The notes: a model not told the origin generated them from the letters alone. DNA of 64,000 bases from Streptomyces nymphaeiformis (GCF_014203895.1 NZ_JACHJY010000018.1:1-64000); one strand, 5' to 3'; positions 31,648-40,325 are shown, numbered from the stretch's first letter. Numbers and translations: made by a program.

Positions 31648-32811
31648 TCAGGCCAGGGCCCGGCCGAGCAGGTAGACGGCGGGCGCGGCGGCGGTCAGCG
31701 GCAGCGCGACGCCCGCGGTCATGTGGACGAACCGCGACGGGTAGTCGTAGCTGGCCACCCGCAGGCCGATCAGCGCGCAGACCCCGGCGCCGAGGCCGAG
31801 GAGCGCGCCGGAGGTGCCCAGGTCGGTGAGGCCGCCGGCCGCGATCCCGGCGCCCGCCGCGGCGAGCAGGGCGGCGATCAGCGAGACCGGTCCGGGCAGC
31901 GGCAGCGCCCGGGCGAGGACGGTGGCGGCGACCGCGGCCCCGCCGACGACCACCGCGTCCGGGGCGGCGCCGAGGTGCCCGGTGGCGACGACGGTCAGGG
32001 CGGCGGAGGCGATGGTGGCCATCAGGCCGTACATGCGCTCGTCGGGGTCGGCGTGGCTGCGCAGCTGGAGGACGAGGCAGAGCAGCACCCAGACGCCGAG
32101 CGTGCCCAGGATCGCGGCGGCCGCGTGCTCCCGGCCGGTGGCGAGCAGGGCGGCGTCGGCGACGAGGCCGCCGAGGAAGGCCAGGGCGATGCCCTGCCGG
32201 GCCGGCCACATGCCGTTGAGCCGGAACCAGCCGGCGGCGGTGAGGCCCTGGAGCAGCACGAGCGGGACGAGCAGCCCGTACGAGCCGAGCGAGGCGCCGC
32301 CCGCGAGCAGCAGTCCGAGGACGGCGGTGAGGGCGGCGGGCTGCATGCCGGGCTCGATCACCGGCGAGCGGCCCTCGGCGCGGGCGCGCTGGGCATCGGT
32401 GATGCGGGTGTTCCCCGAGGTGGTGGGCGAGGAGTACGCGGGCCCGCCGTCGGCCACCGGAGCGGATGCCGGGACGGGGGCGGGCGCGGGCTCGGGCTCG
32501 GGCTCGGGCTCGGCGACCGGCTCCGCGTAGTACGCGGCGGGCGCGCCTCCGTGCGACGGGTACTGCTCGTACGGCTGCTGCCCGTACGACTGCGGGTAGG
32601 CCTGCGGCTGCGGCTGCTCGTGGCTCACGGGAGCCTGGGCCTGCGCCTGCGCCGCCTGGATCTGGTCGTACGAGACGGCCGGCTGGTACGTGGTGTCCCA
32701 GGTCTGGCCCTCCCACGTCTGGGTGACGTCGGCGGGGTTCTGCGGCCCGTTCGCGTTGGCGTCGGCGTACGGCTCGTACTGCTGCCCGCCGTAGTACTGG
32801 TCGTTGCTCAT
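31648..32811 (-). CDS. Multi-span membrane protein with Gln/Tyr-rich N-terminus
   Basis: A 387-residue protein. The first about 150 residues are low complexity, rich in Gln, Tyr, Pro, Ala and Glu (YYGGQQYEPY, QAQAQAPVS, EPEPEPEPAPAP). About 8 membrane helices follow (e.g. ALTAVLGLLLAGGASLGSYG, AAAAILGTLGVWVLLCLVLQL). No catalytic or transport motif is recognised. It begins 11 bases after the MoaD-like gene stops, so the two are cotranscribed. Confidence 0.8.
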   Translation of the reverse strand: MSNDQYYGGQQYEPYADANANGPQNPADVTQTWEGQTWDTTYQPAVSYDQIQAAQAQAQAPVSHEQPQPQAYPQSYGQQPYEQYPSHGGAPAAYYAEPVAEPEPEPEPAPAPVPASAPVADGGPAYSSPTTSGNTRITDAQRARAEGRSPVIEPGMQPAALTAVLGLLLAGGASLGSYGLLVPLVLLQGLTAAGWFRLNGMWPARQGIALAFLGGLVADAALLATGREHAAAAILGTLGVWVLLCLVLQLRSHADPDERMYGLMATIASAALTVVATGHLGAAPDAVVVGGAAVAATVLARALPLPGPVSLIAALLAAAGAGIAAGGLTDLGTSGALLGLGAGVCALIGLRVASYDYPSRFVHMTAGVALPLTAAAPAVYLLGRALA

Positions 32812-32822
32812 TGCTGTGGGGT

Positions 32823-33077
32823 TCACCCTCCTGCGAACGGGGGGAGCACCTCGACCGTGCCGCCCTCGGCAAGCCGTACCGTCTCATGGCTCCGGGTCCC
32901 GACGGGGTCGCCGTCGACCAGGAACGAGCACCGCTTGAGGACCTGGACGAGCTCGCCCGGATGCTGCGCGCGGGCCGCGTCGAGGGCCTCTGCGAGGGTC
33001 CCGGCGTCGTACGGCTCCTCGGCGACACCGGCGGCCGCCTTGGCCGCGGCCCAGTAGCGGATGGTTCCCGCTGCCAT
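32823..33077 (-). CDS. MoaD/ThiS-family sulfur-carrier-like protein
   Basis: An 84-residue ubiquitin-like protein (GTIRYWAAAKAAAGVAEE at the start, VEVLPPFAGG at the end). The C-terminal Gly-Gly is what sulfur carriers use after adenylation and thiocarboxylation. ATG 33077 is chosen over two earlier in-frame ATGs because it leaves the usual short N terminus. No moaE, moeB or E1-like gene is adjacent, so its sulfur acceptor is unknown. Confidence 0.85.
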   Translation of the reverse strand: MAAGTIRYWAAAKAAAGVAEEPYDAGTLAEALDAARAQHPGELVQVLKRCSFLVDGDPVGTRSHETVRLAEGGTVEVLPPFAGG

Positions 33078-33122
33078 AGCGGCGCTCCCTTCGTTCGTGT
33101 GCGCGCCGCCCCCCATCATGGG

Positions 33123-33899
33123 CTATGCGCGCGTGAGCCAGTCCCCCAGGCGGGCGAGGAGCTTCTCGTCGGCCGCGTTCTCGGCGTGGCCCATGCCCCG
33201 CTCCAGCCAGAGCTCCGCGTCGCCCGCGGCGGCCAGCATGCGCGGGTGGTCGAGCGGGAAGTACGCGTCGCGGTCGCCGTGGACGATCAGCAGGGGGGTC
33301 GGCGCGATCAGCGGGACCGCCTCCACGGGGGACAGCGGCACCGGGTCCCAGGCCCTGCTGTCGATCCGGGTGCCGAGTCCGTACCGCCCGACGAGGCGGC
33401 CCGCCGGCCGGGTGACCACCCAGTGGACGCGGCGCATCGGCGCCGTCCCCCGGTAGTACCAGCGGGCGGGCGCGGACACGGCGGCCACCGCGTCGGCGCG
33501 GCCCTCCGTGCCGCGCTCCAGGGCCGCGTGCCGCAGGACCACGGAGCCGCCCATGGAGAAGCCGAGGGTCGCCACGCGCGCGTGGCCGAGCTCACGGGCC
33601 CAGCGGACGGCGGCGGACAGGTCGAGGACCTCGCGGTCGCCGACGGTGGAGCGGCCGCCGGAGCGGCCGTGGCCGCGGAAGGAGAAGGTGACGACGGCCG
33701 CGCCGCGCTGCGCGAGGGCGCCGGCGGCGCGCCGGACGGCGGGCCGGTCGGCCGACCCGGTGAAGCCGTGGGCGAGGACGACCGCCGTATCGGTGACACT
33801 TGCCCGTGAGGGTTCGTAAACCGCCTCGATCCGGACACCGTCTTCGGTACGCAGCATGGACCGCACAGGTCGGGAAGTGAGCGAGGAAACATCCACCAT
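33123..33899 (-). CDS. Alpha/beta hydrolase
   Basis: A 258-residue cytoplasmic esterase-like hydrolase. It has the oxyanion region LAHGFTGSADR, the nucleophile elbow GFSMGGS (Ser), and later VHGDRDAYFP (Asp) and GMGHAEN (His). ATG 33899 (MVDVSSL) has a weak purine-rich site upstream; ATG 33929 is possible. It is 45 bases upstream of the MoaD-like gene on the same strand and divergent from glnR. The substrate is unknown. Confidence 0.87.
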   Translation of the reverse strand: MVDVSSLTSRPVRSMLRTEDGVRIEAVYEPSRASVTDTAVVLAHGFTGSADRPAVRRAAGALAQRGAAVVTFSFRGHGRSGGRSTVGDREVLDLSAAVRWARELGHARVATLGFSMGGSVVLRHAALERGTEGRADAVAAVSAPARWYYRGTAPMRRVHWVVTRPAGRLVGRYGLGTRIDSRAWDPVPLSPVEAVPLIAPTPLLIVHGDRDAYFPLDHPRMLAAAGDAELWLERGMGHAENAADEKLLARLGDWLTRA

Positions 33900-33951
33900 G
33901 TGAAATCGGCCCTCTGCCTCGGAACTCATGTGGGCTATTCTGCTTGCCAGA

Positions 33952-33990
33952 GGATCCGGGCAACGCAGCCCCCGGGTCCTTTTGTGTTTT
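33952..33990 (+). terminator. Terminator-like hairpin with T-run upstream of glnR
   Basis: GGATCCGGG (33952-33960) pairs with CCCGGGTCC (33971-33979) with one G-T pair, followed by TTTTGTGTTTT. It points toward glnR and lies 164 bases before its ATG, in the divergent region. It could be an attenuator in the glnR leader, or end a short RNA. Confidence 0.55.
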
Positions 33991-34153
33991 CCGACCGTTG
34001 TTACGGACGGATGAACAAAAGCTCTCAGGGCGCGAGAGAGCCACACGTGAGCACACATAGACGTCCTCGCAGGGACCGAGGAGGAACCGACGTCATGGAC
34101 GAGCGAACGACGACGCACGAAGGATCGACGACGATCGAGGCAGGGGCGGCGCG

Positions 34154-34984
34154 ATGAGTTCTCTGCTGCTCCTGACGAACGCCCTCCAGCCGTCGACCGA
34201 GGTGCTCCCCGCCCTCGGCCTGCTGCTGCACAACGTCCGGGTCGCCCCGGCCGAGGGCCCGGCCCTCGTGGACACCCCCGGCGCGGACGTGATCCTCGTC
34301 GACGGCCGGCGCGACCTCCCGCAGGTGCGCTCGCTCTGCCAGCTGCTGCGCTCCACCGGGCCCGGCTGTCCGCTGATCCTCGTCGTCACGGAGGGCGGCC
34401 TCGCGGCCGTCACCGCCGACTGGGGCATCGACGACGTCCTCCTCGACACGGCGGGCCCCGCCGAGGTCGAGGCGCGGCTCCGGCTCGCGATGGGCCGCCA
34501 GCAGATCGTCGCGGACGACTCCCCGATGGAGATCCGCAACGGCGACCTGTCGGTGGACGAGGCGACGTACAGCGCGAAGCTCAAGGGCCGGGTGCTGGAC
34601 CTGACCTTCAAGGAGTTCGAGCTGCTCAAGTACCTGGCCCAGCACCCGGGCCGGGTCTTCACGCGCGCCCAGCTCCTCCAGGAGGTCTGGGGGTACGACT
34701 ACTTCGGCGGCACCCGCACGGTCGACGTCCACGTACGGCGGCTGCGGGCCAAGCTCGGCCCCGAGCACGAGTCGCTCATCGGCACCGTCCGCAACGTCGG
34801 CTACCGCTTCGTCACGCCCGAGAAGGTCGAGCGGGCGGCCGATGAGGCCCGGGCCAAACCGGAGAGCACGCGCGACCGGGAGAAGGCCCGCGCGGCCGCG
34901 CGCGTCAAGGAGGACACGGAGCTCATCACCCTCCCGGAGGACAGGAACGTGGCAGATGCCACAGTGCGACCTGCCGGTAGGTAG
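34154..34984 (+). CDS. glnR: Global nitrogen regulator GlnR
   Basis: An OmpR-family regulator of nitrogen assimilation genes such as glnA and amtB. The 276-residue protein begins MSSLLLLTNALQPSTEVLPA, as in Streptomyces GlnR. The N-terminal receiver-like domain keeps an Asp (VILVDGRRDLP, about residue 50) but lacks a full phosphorylation pocket. The winged helix (LDLTFKEFELLKYLAQHPG, TRTVDVHVRRLRAKLG) is typical. The charged C-terminal tail (RDREKARAAARVKE) is variable in the family. The gene stands alone; lacI follows in the same direction after 24 bases. Confidence 0.94.
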   Translation: MSSLLLLTNALQPSTEVLPALGLLLHNVRVAPAEGPALVDTPGADVILVDGRRDLPQVRSLCQLLRSTGPGCPLILVVTEGGLAAVTADWGIDDVLLDTAGPAEVEARLRLAMGRQQIVADDSPMEIRNGDLSVDEATYSAKLKGRVLDLTFKEFELLKYLAQHPGRVFTRAQLLQEVWGYDYFGGTRTVDVHVRRLRAKLGPEHESLIGTVRNVGYRFVTPEKVERAADEARAKPESTRDREKARAAARVKEDTELITLPEDRNVADATVRPAGR

Positions 34985-35008
34985 GTCCCCCCGCGTAGAC
35001 TGCCGCGC

Positions 35009-36034
35009 GTGGCCAAGGTGACGCGGGATGACGTAGCGCGACTTGCAGGTACTTCTACCGCGGTCGTGAGCTACGTCATCAACAACGGACCCCGGCCGGT
35101 CGCCCCGGCCACGCGCGAGCGTGTCCTCGCCGCCATCAAGGAGCTGGGCTACCGGCCCGACCGGGTGGCGCAGGCGATGGCCTCACGGCGCACGGACCTC
35201 ATAGGCATGATCGTCCCCGACGCTCGGCAGCCGTTCTTCGGCGAGATGGCGCACGCGGTCGAACAGGCCGCCGCCGAGCGCGGGAAGATGGTCCTCGTCG
35301 GCAACTCCGACTACCGGACCGAGCGCGAGGTCCACTACCTGCGGGCCTTCCTCGGGATGCGGGTCTCCGGACTGATCCTGGTCAGCCAGGGCATGAGCGA
35401 GCAGGCCGCGAGCGAGATCGAGGCCTGGGACGCGCGCGTGGTGCTGCTGCACGAGCGGCCCGAGGCGATCGACGACGTGGCCGTCGTCACCGACGACATC
35501 GGCGGCGCCCAGCTCGCCACCCGGCACCTCCTGGAGCACGGCCACCCGTACGTGGCGTGCCTCGGCGGCGTGCCGAACACCCCGGCCGTCGGCGACCCGG
35601 TCGCCGACCACGTCGAGGGCTGGCGGCGCGCCATGCAGGAGGCGGGCCTCCCGACCGAGGGCCGGCTCTTCGAGGCCCCGTACAACCGGTACGACGCCTA
35701 CCAGGTCGCCCTCAAGCTGCTCGCCGGCCCCGACAGGCCGCCGGCCATCTTCTGCTCCACCGACGACCAGGCCTTCGGCGTCCTGCGGGCCGCCCGCGAG
35801 CTGCGCATCGAGGTGCCGACGGAGCTGGCGGTCGCGGGCTTCGACGACGTGAAGGAGGCGGCGCTCACCGACCCGCCGCTGACCACGGTCTCCTCGGACC
35901 GCCCCGCGATGGCCCGGGCGGCCGTGGACCTGGTCCTCGACGACTCGATCCGCGTGGCGGGCTCGCGCCGCGAGCGCGTGAAGCTGTTCCCGTCGGCCCT
36001 GATCGTCCGCCGCTCCTGCGGCTGCCACGAGTAG
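35009..36034 (+). CDS. LacI-family transcription regulator
   Basis: A 341-residue regulator, GTG start. The N-terminal helix-turn-helix and hinge are plain (VTRDDVARLAGTSTAVVSYV, GYRPDRVAQAMASRRT). The periplasmic-binding-like effector domain follows (GMIVPDARQPFFGEMAHAVE, VAGFDDVKEAALTDPPLTTV), ending in an unusual RRSCGCHE. It is 24 bases after glnR, so it may be read from the same message. No sugar transporter is next to it, so it probably acts elsewhere in the genome. Confidence 0.9.
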   Translation: MAKVTRDDVARLAGTSTAVVSYVINNGPRPVAPATRERVLAAIKELGYRPDRVAQAMASRRTDLIGMIVPDARQPFFGEMAHAVEQAAAERGKMVLVGNSDYRTEREVHYLRAFLGMRVSGLILVSQGMSEQAASEIEAWDARVVLLHERPEAIDDVAVVTDDIGGAQLATRHLLEHGHPYVACLGGVPNTPAVGDPVADHVEGWRRAMQEAGLPTEGRLFEAPYNRYDAYQVALKLLAGPDRPPAIFCSTDDQAFGVLRAARELRIEVPTELAVAGFDDVKEAALTDPPLTTVSSDRPAMARAAVDLVLDDSIRVAGSRRERVKLFPSALIVRRSCGCHE

Positions 36035-36083
36035 GACCGCGGGACCCGTCTTTATACGGGACATACAGGGTTCTGTCGGGCTT

Positions 36084-36110
36084 CTCAGCCGGTCCTCAGA
36101 CGGCTCTCAT
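36084..36110 (+). promoter_or_regulatory. Three 11-bp direct repeats (CTCAG) before the HtrA gene
   Basis: CTCAG begins at 36084 and 36095, and CTCAT at 36106, exactly 11 bases apart. This is the helical phasing expected for tandem dimers of an OmpR-family response regulator. It lies 24 bases before the protease start. The likely binder is the response regulator encoded two genes downstream. Confidence 0.65.
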
Positions 36111-36133
36111 GTACGGATCCGAGAGTCATAGCC

Positions 36134-37249
36134 ATGACGGACTTCCAGGAGCAGCAGCCACAGCAGCAGCCGTACCACCCGCCGAGGCCGCCGTACGAGC
36201 CGACGCAGGCCCCCCGGGGCCCGCAGGGCCCGTACGAGCGGCCCCAGCCGCTCACCACCGAGCCGGGCACGACCGTCTGGCCCTCGGGCGGGAACACCCC
36301 GCCGCCGGTGGACCCGACGCTCGTCGGCGCCGTCCCCGCTCCCGTCCCCTCGCCCCGCCGCCGCGCCAAGCGCGGGGTCGGGCTCATGGCGGCCGTGGCC
36401 ATCGCCGCCGCCGCGGTCGGCGGCGGCACGGCGACGCTGGTGCAGCAGCTCGCCTCCGACCCCCCGGTCAGCGCCTCCGCCCCCGTCGTGAGCGGCACCA
36501 ACGTCTCCACCGGCACCAAGGGCACGGTCGCCGGGGTCGCCGAGGCCGTCTCCCCCTCCATCGTGGAGATCTCCGCGACCTCGAACTCCGGCAAGTCCAC
36601 CGGCTCGGGCGTGATCATCACCTCCGACGGCGAGATCGTCACCAACAACCACGTCGTCTCCGGCGCCTCCCAGGTCACCGTGCAGCTCAGCGACGGCAAG
36701 ACCTACCGGGCCCAGGTCGTCGGCACGGACCCCGACAAGGACCTCGCCCTGATCAAGCTCCAGGGCGCCTCCGGGCTCAAGGCCGCCACGCTCGGCGACT
36801 CCTCGAAGCTGAGGGTCGGCGACGAGGTCGTCGCGATCGGCTCCCCCGAGGGCCTCACCGGCACCGTCACGAGCGGCATCGTCTCCGCGCTCGACCGGGA
36901 CGTGACCGTCGCGAAGGAGGACGGCGGCCAGGGGCAGCAGCAGGAACAGCAGCAGTGGGACCCGCAGCAGGGCTGGCCGTTCGAGTTCGGCGGGCAGCAG
37001 TTCAACGGCGACACCGGCTCGTCGAAGACCACGTACAAGGCGATCCAGACCGACGCCTCGCTCAATCCGGGGAATTCCGGCGGCGCGCTGATCAATATGA
37101 ACGGCGAGATCATCGGAATCAATTCGGCCATGTATTCGCCCAGTTCTTCGAACGGTTCCACCGCCGGAAGCGTCGGTCTCGGATTCGCGATCCCGGTCGA
37201 CACGGTCAAGGCCGACCTGGACGGCCTCCGCTCGGGCGGCGGCAACTGA
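36134..37249 (+). CDS. HtrA-like membrane-anchored serine protease, no PDZ domain
   Basis: A surface protease/chaperone of 371 residues. The first 80 residues are Gln/Pro-rich cytosolic sequence. One membrane helix spans about 82-106. The trypsin-like domain has H173 (TNNHVV), D203 (DKDLALIK) and S315 (NPGNSGGAL). The chain ends 50 residues after the active-site Ser, where HtrA proteins normally begin a PDZ domain, so PDZ-mediated control is absent. A Gln-rich insertion (about residues 266-290) lies in a loop. It is followed after 20 bases by a two-component system that probably regulates it. Confidence 0.9.
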   Translation: MTDFQEQQPQQQPYHPPRPPYEPTQAPRGPQGPYERPQPLTTEPGTTVWPSGGNTPPPVDPTLVGAVPAPVPSPRRRAKRGVGLMAAVAIAAAAVGGGTATLVQQLASDPPVSASAPVVSGTNVSTGTKGTVAGVAEAVSPSIVEISATSNSGKSTGSGVIITSDGEIVTNNHVVSGASQVTVQLSDGKTYRAQVVGTDPDKDLALIKLQGASGLKAATLGDSSKLRVGDEVVAIGSPEGLTGTVTSGIVSALDRDVTVAKEDGGQGQQQEQQQWDPQQGWPFEFGGQQFNGDTGSSKTTYKAIQTDASLNPGNSGGALINMNGEIIGINSAMYSPSSSNGSTAGSVGLGFAIPVDTVKADLDGLRSGGGN

Positions 37250-37269
37250 GCACGTGGGACGCTGACCCC

Positions 37270-38013
37270 ATGACGGGACAGCCCTTGCCGGGACAGCAGA
37301 ACGAAGCCGAGCGCATCCTCATCGTCGACGACGAGCCCGCCGTGCGGGAGGCCCTGCGCCGCAGCCTCGCCTTCGAGGGATACGCGACGCGGGACGCCGT
37401 CGACGGACTCGACGCGCTCGCCGCGATGGAGTCGTACGCCCCCGATCTCGTCGTCCTCGACGTCCAGATGCCCCGCATGGACGGGCTGACGGCGGCCCGC
37501 CGGATCCGGGCCTCCGGCTCGACCGTGCCGATCCTGATGCTCACCGCCCGCGACACCGTCGGCGACCGGGTCACCGGCCTCGACGCCGGCGCCGACGACT
37601 ACCTCGTGAAGCCCTTCGAGCTGGACGAGCTGTTCGCCCGCATCCGCGCCCTGCTCCGCCGCAGCTCCTACGCCTCGGCGTCCGCCGCCGCACCCGCCGC
37701 GGAGGACGTCCTCGCCTTCGAGGACCTGCGGATGAACCTGGCCACGCGCGAGGTGACCCGCGGCGGGCGGACCGTGGAGCTGACGCGCACCGAGTTCACC
37801 CTCCTGGAGATGTTCCTCGCGCACCCGCGCCAGGTCCTCACCCGGGAGCAGATCCTGAAGGCCGTGTGGGGCTTCGACTTCGAGCCCAGTTCCAACTCGC
37901 TGGACGTGTACGTGATGTATCTGCGGCGCAAGACCGAGGCCGGCGGCGAGCCGCGCCTCGTCCACACCGTCCGGGGCGTGGGCTACGCCCTGCGCGGAGG
38001 AGGCGGGGAATGA
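37270..38013 (+). CDS. OmpR-family response regulator (MprA-like)
   Basis: A 247-residue regulator. The receiver domain has acidic pair D20-D21, phospho-acceptor D64 (VVLDVQMPRMDG) and the conserved Lys in YLVKPFE. The winged helix follows an Ala-rich linker (RTVELTRTEFTLLEMFLAHP, DVYVMYLRRKTEAGG). It overlaps the kinase gene by 4 bases and is probably the partner for the 11-bp repeats at 36084. Confidence 0.93.
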   Translation: MTGQPLPGQQNEAERILIVDDEPAVREALRRSLAFEGYATRDAVDGLDALAAMESYAPDLVVLDVQMPRMDGLTAARRIRASGSTVPILMLTARDTVGDRVTGLDAGADDYLVKPFELDELFARIRALLRRSSYASASAAAPAAEDVLAFEDLRMNLATREVTRGGRTVELTRTEFTLLEMFLAHPRQVLTREQILKAVWGFDFEPSSNSLDVYVMYLRRKTEAGGEPRLVHTVRGVGYALRGGGGE

Positions 38014-39404
38014 CCGGACCCGTGGCCTGGTTCCGCTCCCGCCCGCTGCGGTCACGGCTCGCGCTGCTCACCGCGTTCGCGGTGGCGGTGGCGGTCGCGG
38101 CGGTGTCGGCGGCCTGCTGGTTCGTGACGCGGGTGCAGCTGGAGGCCGAGCTGGACTCCTCGCTGCGCAGCACCCGCCTGGACACGAACGGCGTGCAGAG
38201 CCTGCTCGCGCTGTGCCGCCAGGGCGCGACGCCGCCGCCGCTCGCGGGCTCGTACACCGTGCAGGTCATCCTCGCCGGCGGCAGCGTGTGCACCTCGGGC
38301 GAGGCCGCGATCCCCGCCGGGACCGGCGAACTCGCGGTGGCACGCGGGCAGCTCGACGACGTGCTGCGCACGGTGAAGGACGACGACGGCCGCGAGATGC
38401 GGGTCTACACCTACCCGCAGGACGGCCCCGTCGGCATCGCGGTCTCCGTCGCCCGCCCGCTCTCCGAGATCGACAACTCGATGTCCACGCTCCGCTGGGT
38501 GCTGCTCCTGGTCTCCGGGATCGGCGTCGTCGGCGCGGGTGCGGCCGGACTGTGGGTCGCGCGGACCGGCCTCGAACCGGTGAACCGGCTGACCGACGCG
38601 GTCGAGCACGTCGCCGCGACCGAGGACCTCACCGTCCGGATCCCGGTGGAGGGCGAGGACGAGATCGCCCGCCTGTCCCGCTCCTTCAACGCGATGACGG
38701 CGGCGCTCGCGAGCTCCCGGGACCGGCAGGCGCAGCTCATCGCGGACGCGGGCCACGAACTGCGGACGCCGCTGACCTCCCTCCGTACGAACGTCGAACT
38801 CCTCGCGCGCAGCGAGGAGACCGGCCGGGCGATCCCGCCGGACGACCGGCGGGCGCTCATGGCCTCGGTGAAGGCGCAGATGACGGAGCTGGCCGCGCTG
38901 ATCGGCGACCTCCAGGAGCTGGCCCGCCCGGACGCGGTGCAGCCGGACCACCCGCTCGAAGTGGTCCCGCTCCACGCGATCCTGCGGACGGCCCTGGACC
39001 GGGCGCGGCTGCGCGGCCCGGAGCTCACCTTCGACACGGACCTCGCGCCCTGGTACGTACGGGCGGAGACGCCGGCGCTGGAACGGGCCCTGGTGAACGT
39101 CCTGGACAACGCGGTGAAGTTCTCGCCGCCCCGGGGCACGGTCGAGGTGACCCTGATGCGGGGCGAGCTGACCGTCCGCGACCACGGCCCCGGCATCGCC
39201 CCGGACGAGCTCCCGCACGTCTTCGACCGCTTCTGGCGCTCCCCGTCGGCCCGCAGCCTCCCGGGCTCGGGCCTGGGCCTGTCGATCGTGGCGCGCACGG
39301 TGCAGCAGGCGGGCGGCACGGTGTCCCTGGAACCGGCGGAGGGCGGCGGCACGGTGGCGAGGCTGCGCCTGCCGGGAGCGCCGACGCCACCGCCGGAGCT
39401 GTGA
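38010..39404 (+). CDS. Sensor histidine kinase (MprB-like)
   Basis: A 464-residue membrane kinase. Two helices (about 17-40 and 162-182) flank an outer sensor domain. The HAMP region follows, then the H-box with H249 (AGHELRTPLTSLRTN), the N-box (VNVLDNAVKFSPP), and the G boxes (DHGPGIAPDE, GSGLGLSIVARTV). The sensor domain contains exactly two cysteines, C69 and C94, which could form a disulfide sensed on the outside. Its start overlaps the response-regulator stop (ATGA). Confidence 0.93.
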   Translation: MTGPVAWFRSRPLRSRLALLTAFAVAVAVAAVSAACWFVTRVQLEAELDSSLRSTRLDTNGVQSLLALCRQGATPPPLAGSYTVQVILAGGSVCTSGEAAIPAGTGELAVARGQLDDVLRTVKDDDGREMRVYTYPQDGPVGIAVSVARPLSEIDNSMSTLRWVLLLVSGIGVVGAGAAGLWVARTGLEPVNRLTDAVEHVAATEDLTVRIPVEGEDEIARLSRSFNAMTAALASSRDRQAQLIADAGHELRTPLTSLRTNVELLARSEETGRAIPPDDRRALMASVKAQMTELAALIGDLQELARPDAVQPDHPLEVVPLHAILRTALDRARLRGPELTFDTDLAPWYVRAETPALERALVNVLDNAVKFSPPRGTVEVTLMRGELTVRDHGPGIAPDELPHVFDRFWRSPSARSLPGSGLGLSIVARTVQQAGGTVSLEPAEGGGTVARLRLPGAPTPPPEL

Positions 39405-39417
39405 GGACCGGCGGTCG

Positions 39418-40272
39418 CTAGTTGTGCCGGAGGAGCGCCTCGACGAGCCCGGCCCGGGTGTCGGGGAAGTCCAGGGGCACGATGCCGAGCCCGGTCCTCC
39501 CGGCCAGCTCGGCGCCGTCCACGAACCCGTGCACCCACGGGTTCAGCCGGTCGGAGTTCCAGCGGGGCGGCAGGTACGCGGAGGTGCTGACGAAGTTCAC
39601 GTAGAGCCGGCCGGGCTGGGTGGCGGCGGCGCGGAACTGGGCCTGGATCTTGGGGTACTTGGCGTCGGGCAGGGCGTTCCAGTCGTCCTGGACGGAGAAG
39701 ACGGCGGGGTCGGCCCAGCGCAGCCCGGGAAGGCCGCCGTTGTCGGCGAGCAGGACGACCCGGCCGCGTGCCTCGCCGAGGAGGGGCAGCGTGTTCCCGA
39801 TCCGGAAGAGGGAACGCCATCCCCTCCCGTCGAGGTAGTCGTCGAAGACGGCGCGGAAGGTGGCGTCGGACTCCTCCGAGTACTCCTGCTTGACCCGCAT
39901 GAGGACGGTCTCGGAGGGGTGTGCGGCGAGGAAGTCCCGGCAGGCGACGAGGACGTCCCCGAACATCATGTTCTGGTAGGAGGCCCCGTGGTGGATGGCG
40001 AAGGACCCGCCGGTCACCCGGCACCGCACGTCCAGGAACCGGATGCCGCTGTCCAGCTGCTGGGCGATCGTGGTGTTCTGGCACTCGCTCCAGGGCCCGC
40101 CGAACCGGGCGCCCGAGTCGTGCGTCCCGGGGATGGTGAGCCGCCGCAGGTCGGTCCCGTCCCCGTGCGCCGCCATCCACGCGCGCACGTCCACGGCGGA
40201 GGCGCTGGGCGCCCCGACGAACAGTGCGGCCCCGGCCCCCAGGGCTCCCATGAGTAAGCGTCGTCGCTCCAT
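39418..40272 (-). CDS. Secreted phosphatidylinositol-specific phospholipase C-like protein
   Basis: A 284-residue exported lipase. The N terminus is a signal peptide with a Tat-like RRRLLMG start and an ASA-V cleavage site near residue 26. The PI-PLC X domain has the two catalytic histidines in TIPGTHDSGARF and FAIHHGASYQN. The chain ends after the X barrel, as in bacterial enzymes. It cleaves phosphatidylinositol or related anchors. It stands convergent to the kinase gene. Confidence 0.9.
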   Translation of the reverse strand: MERRRLLMGALGAGAALFVGAPSASAVDVRAWMAAHGDGTDLRRLTIPGTHDSGARFGGPWSECQNTTIAQQLDSGIRFLDVRCRVTGGSFAIHHGASYQNMMFGDVLVACRDFLAAHPSETVLMRVKQEYSEESDATFRAVFDDYLDGRGWRSLFRIGNTLPLLGEARGRVVLLADNGGLPGLRWADPAVFSVQDDWNALPDAKYPKIQAQFRAAATQPGRLYVNFVSTSAYLPPRWNSDRLNPWVHGFVDGAELAGRTGLGIVPLDFPDTRAGLVEALLRHN

Positions 40273-40325
40273 GACCCGGCACTATGACAGGTCCACAACA
40301 ACATCACCAGAGCGGGTGCGCGAAA

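Noticed and set aside
33900..34157. An 85-codon ORF overlapping the glnR leader
   Set aside because: It runs through the terminator-like hairpin, has poor Streptomyces codon use and no ribosome site; treated as leader sequence.
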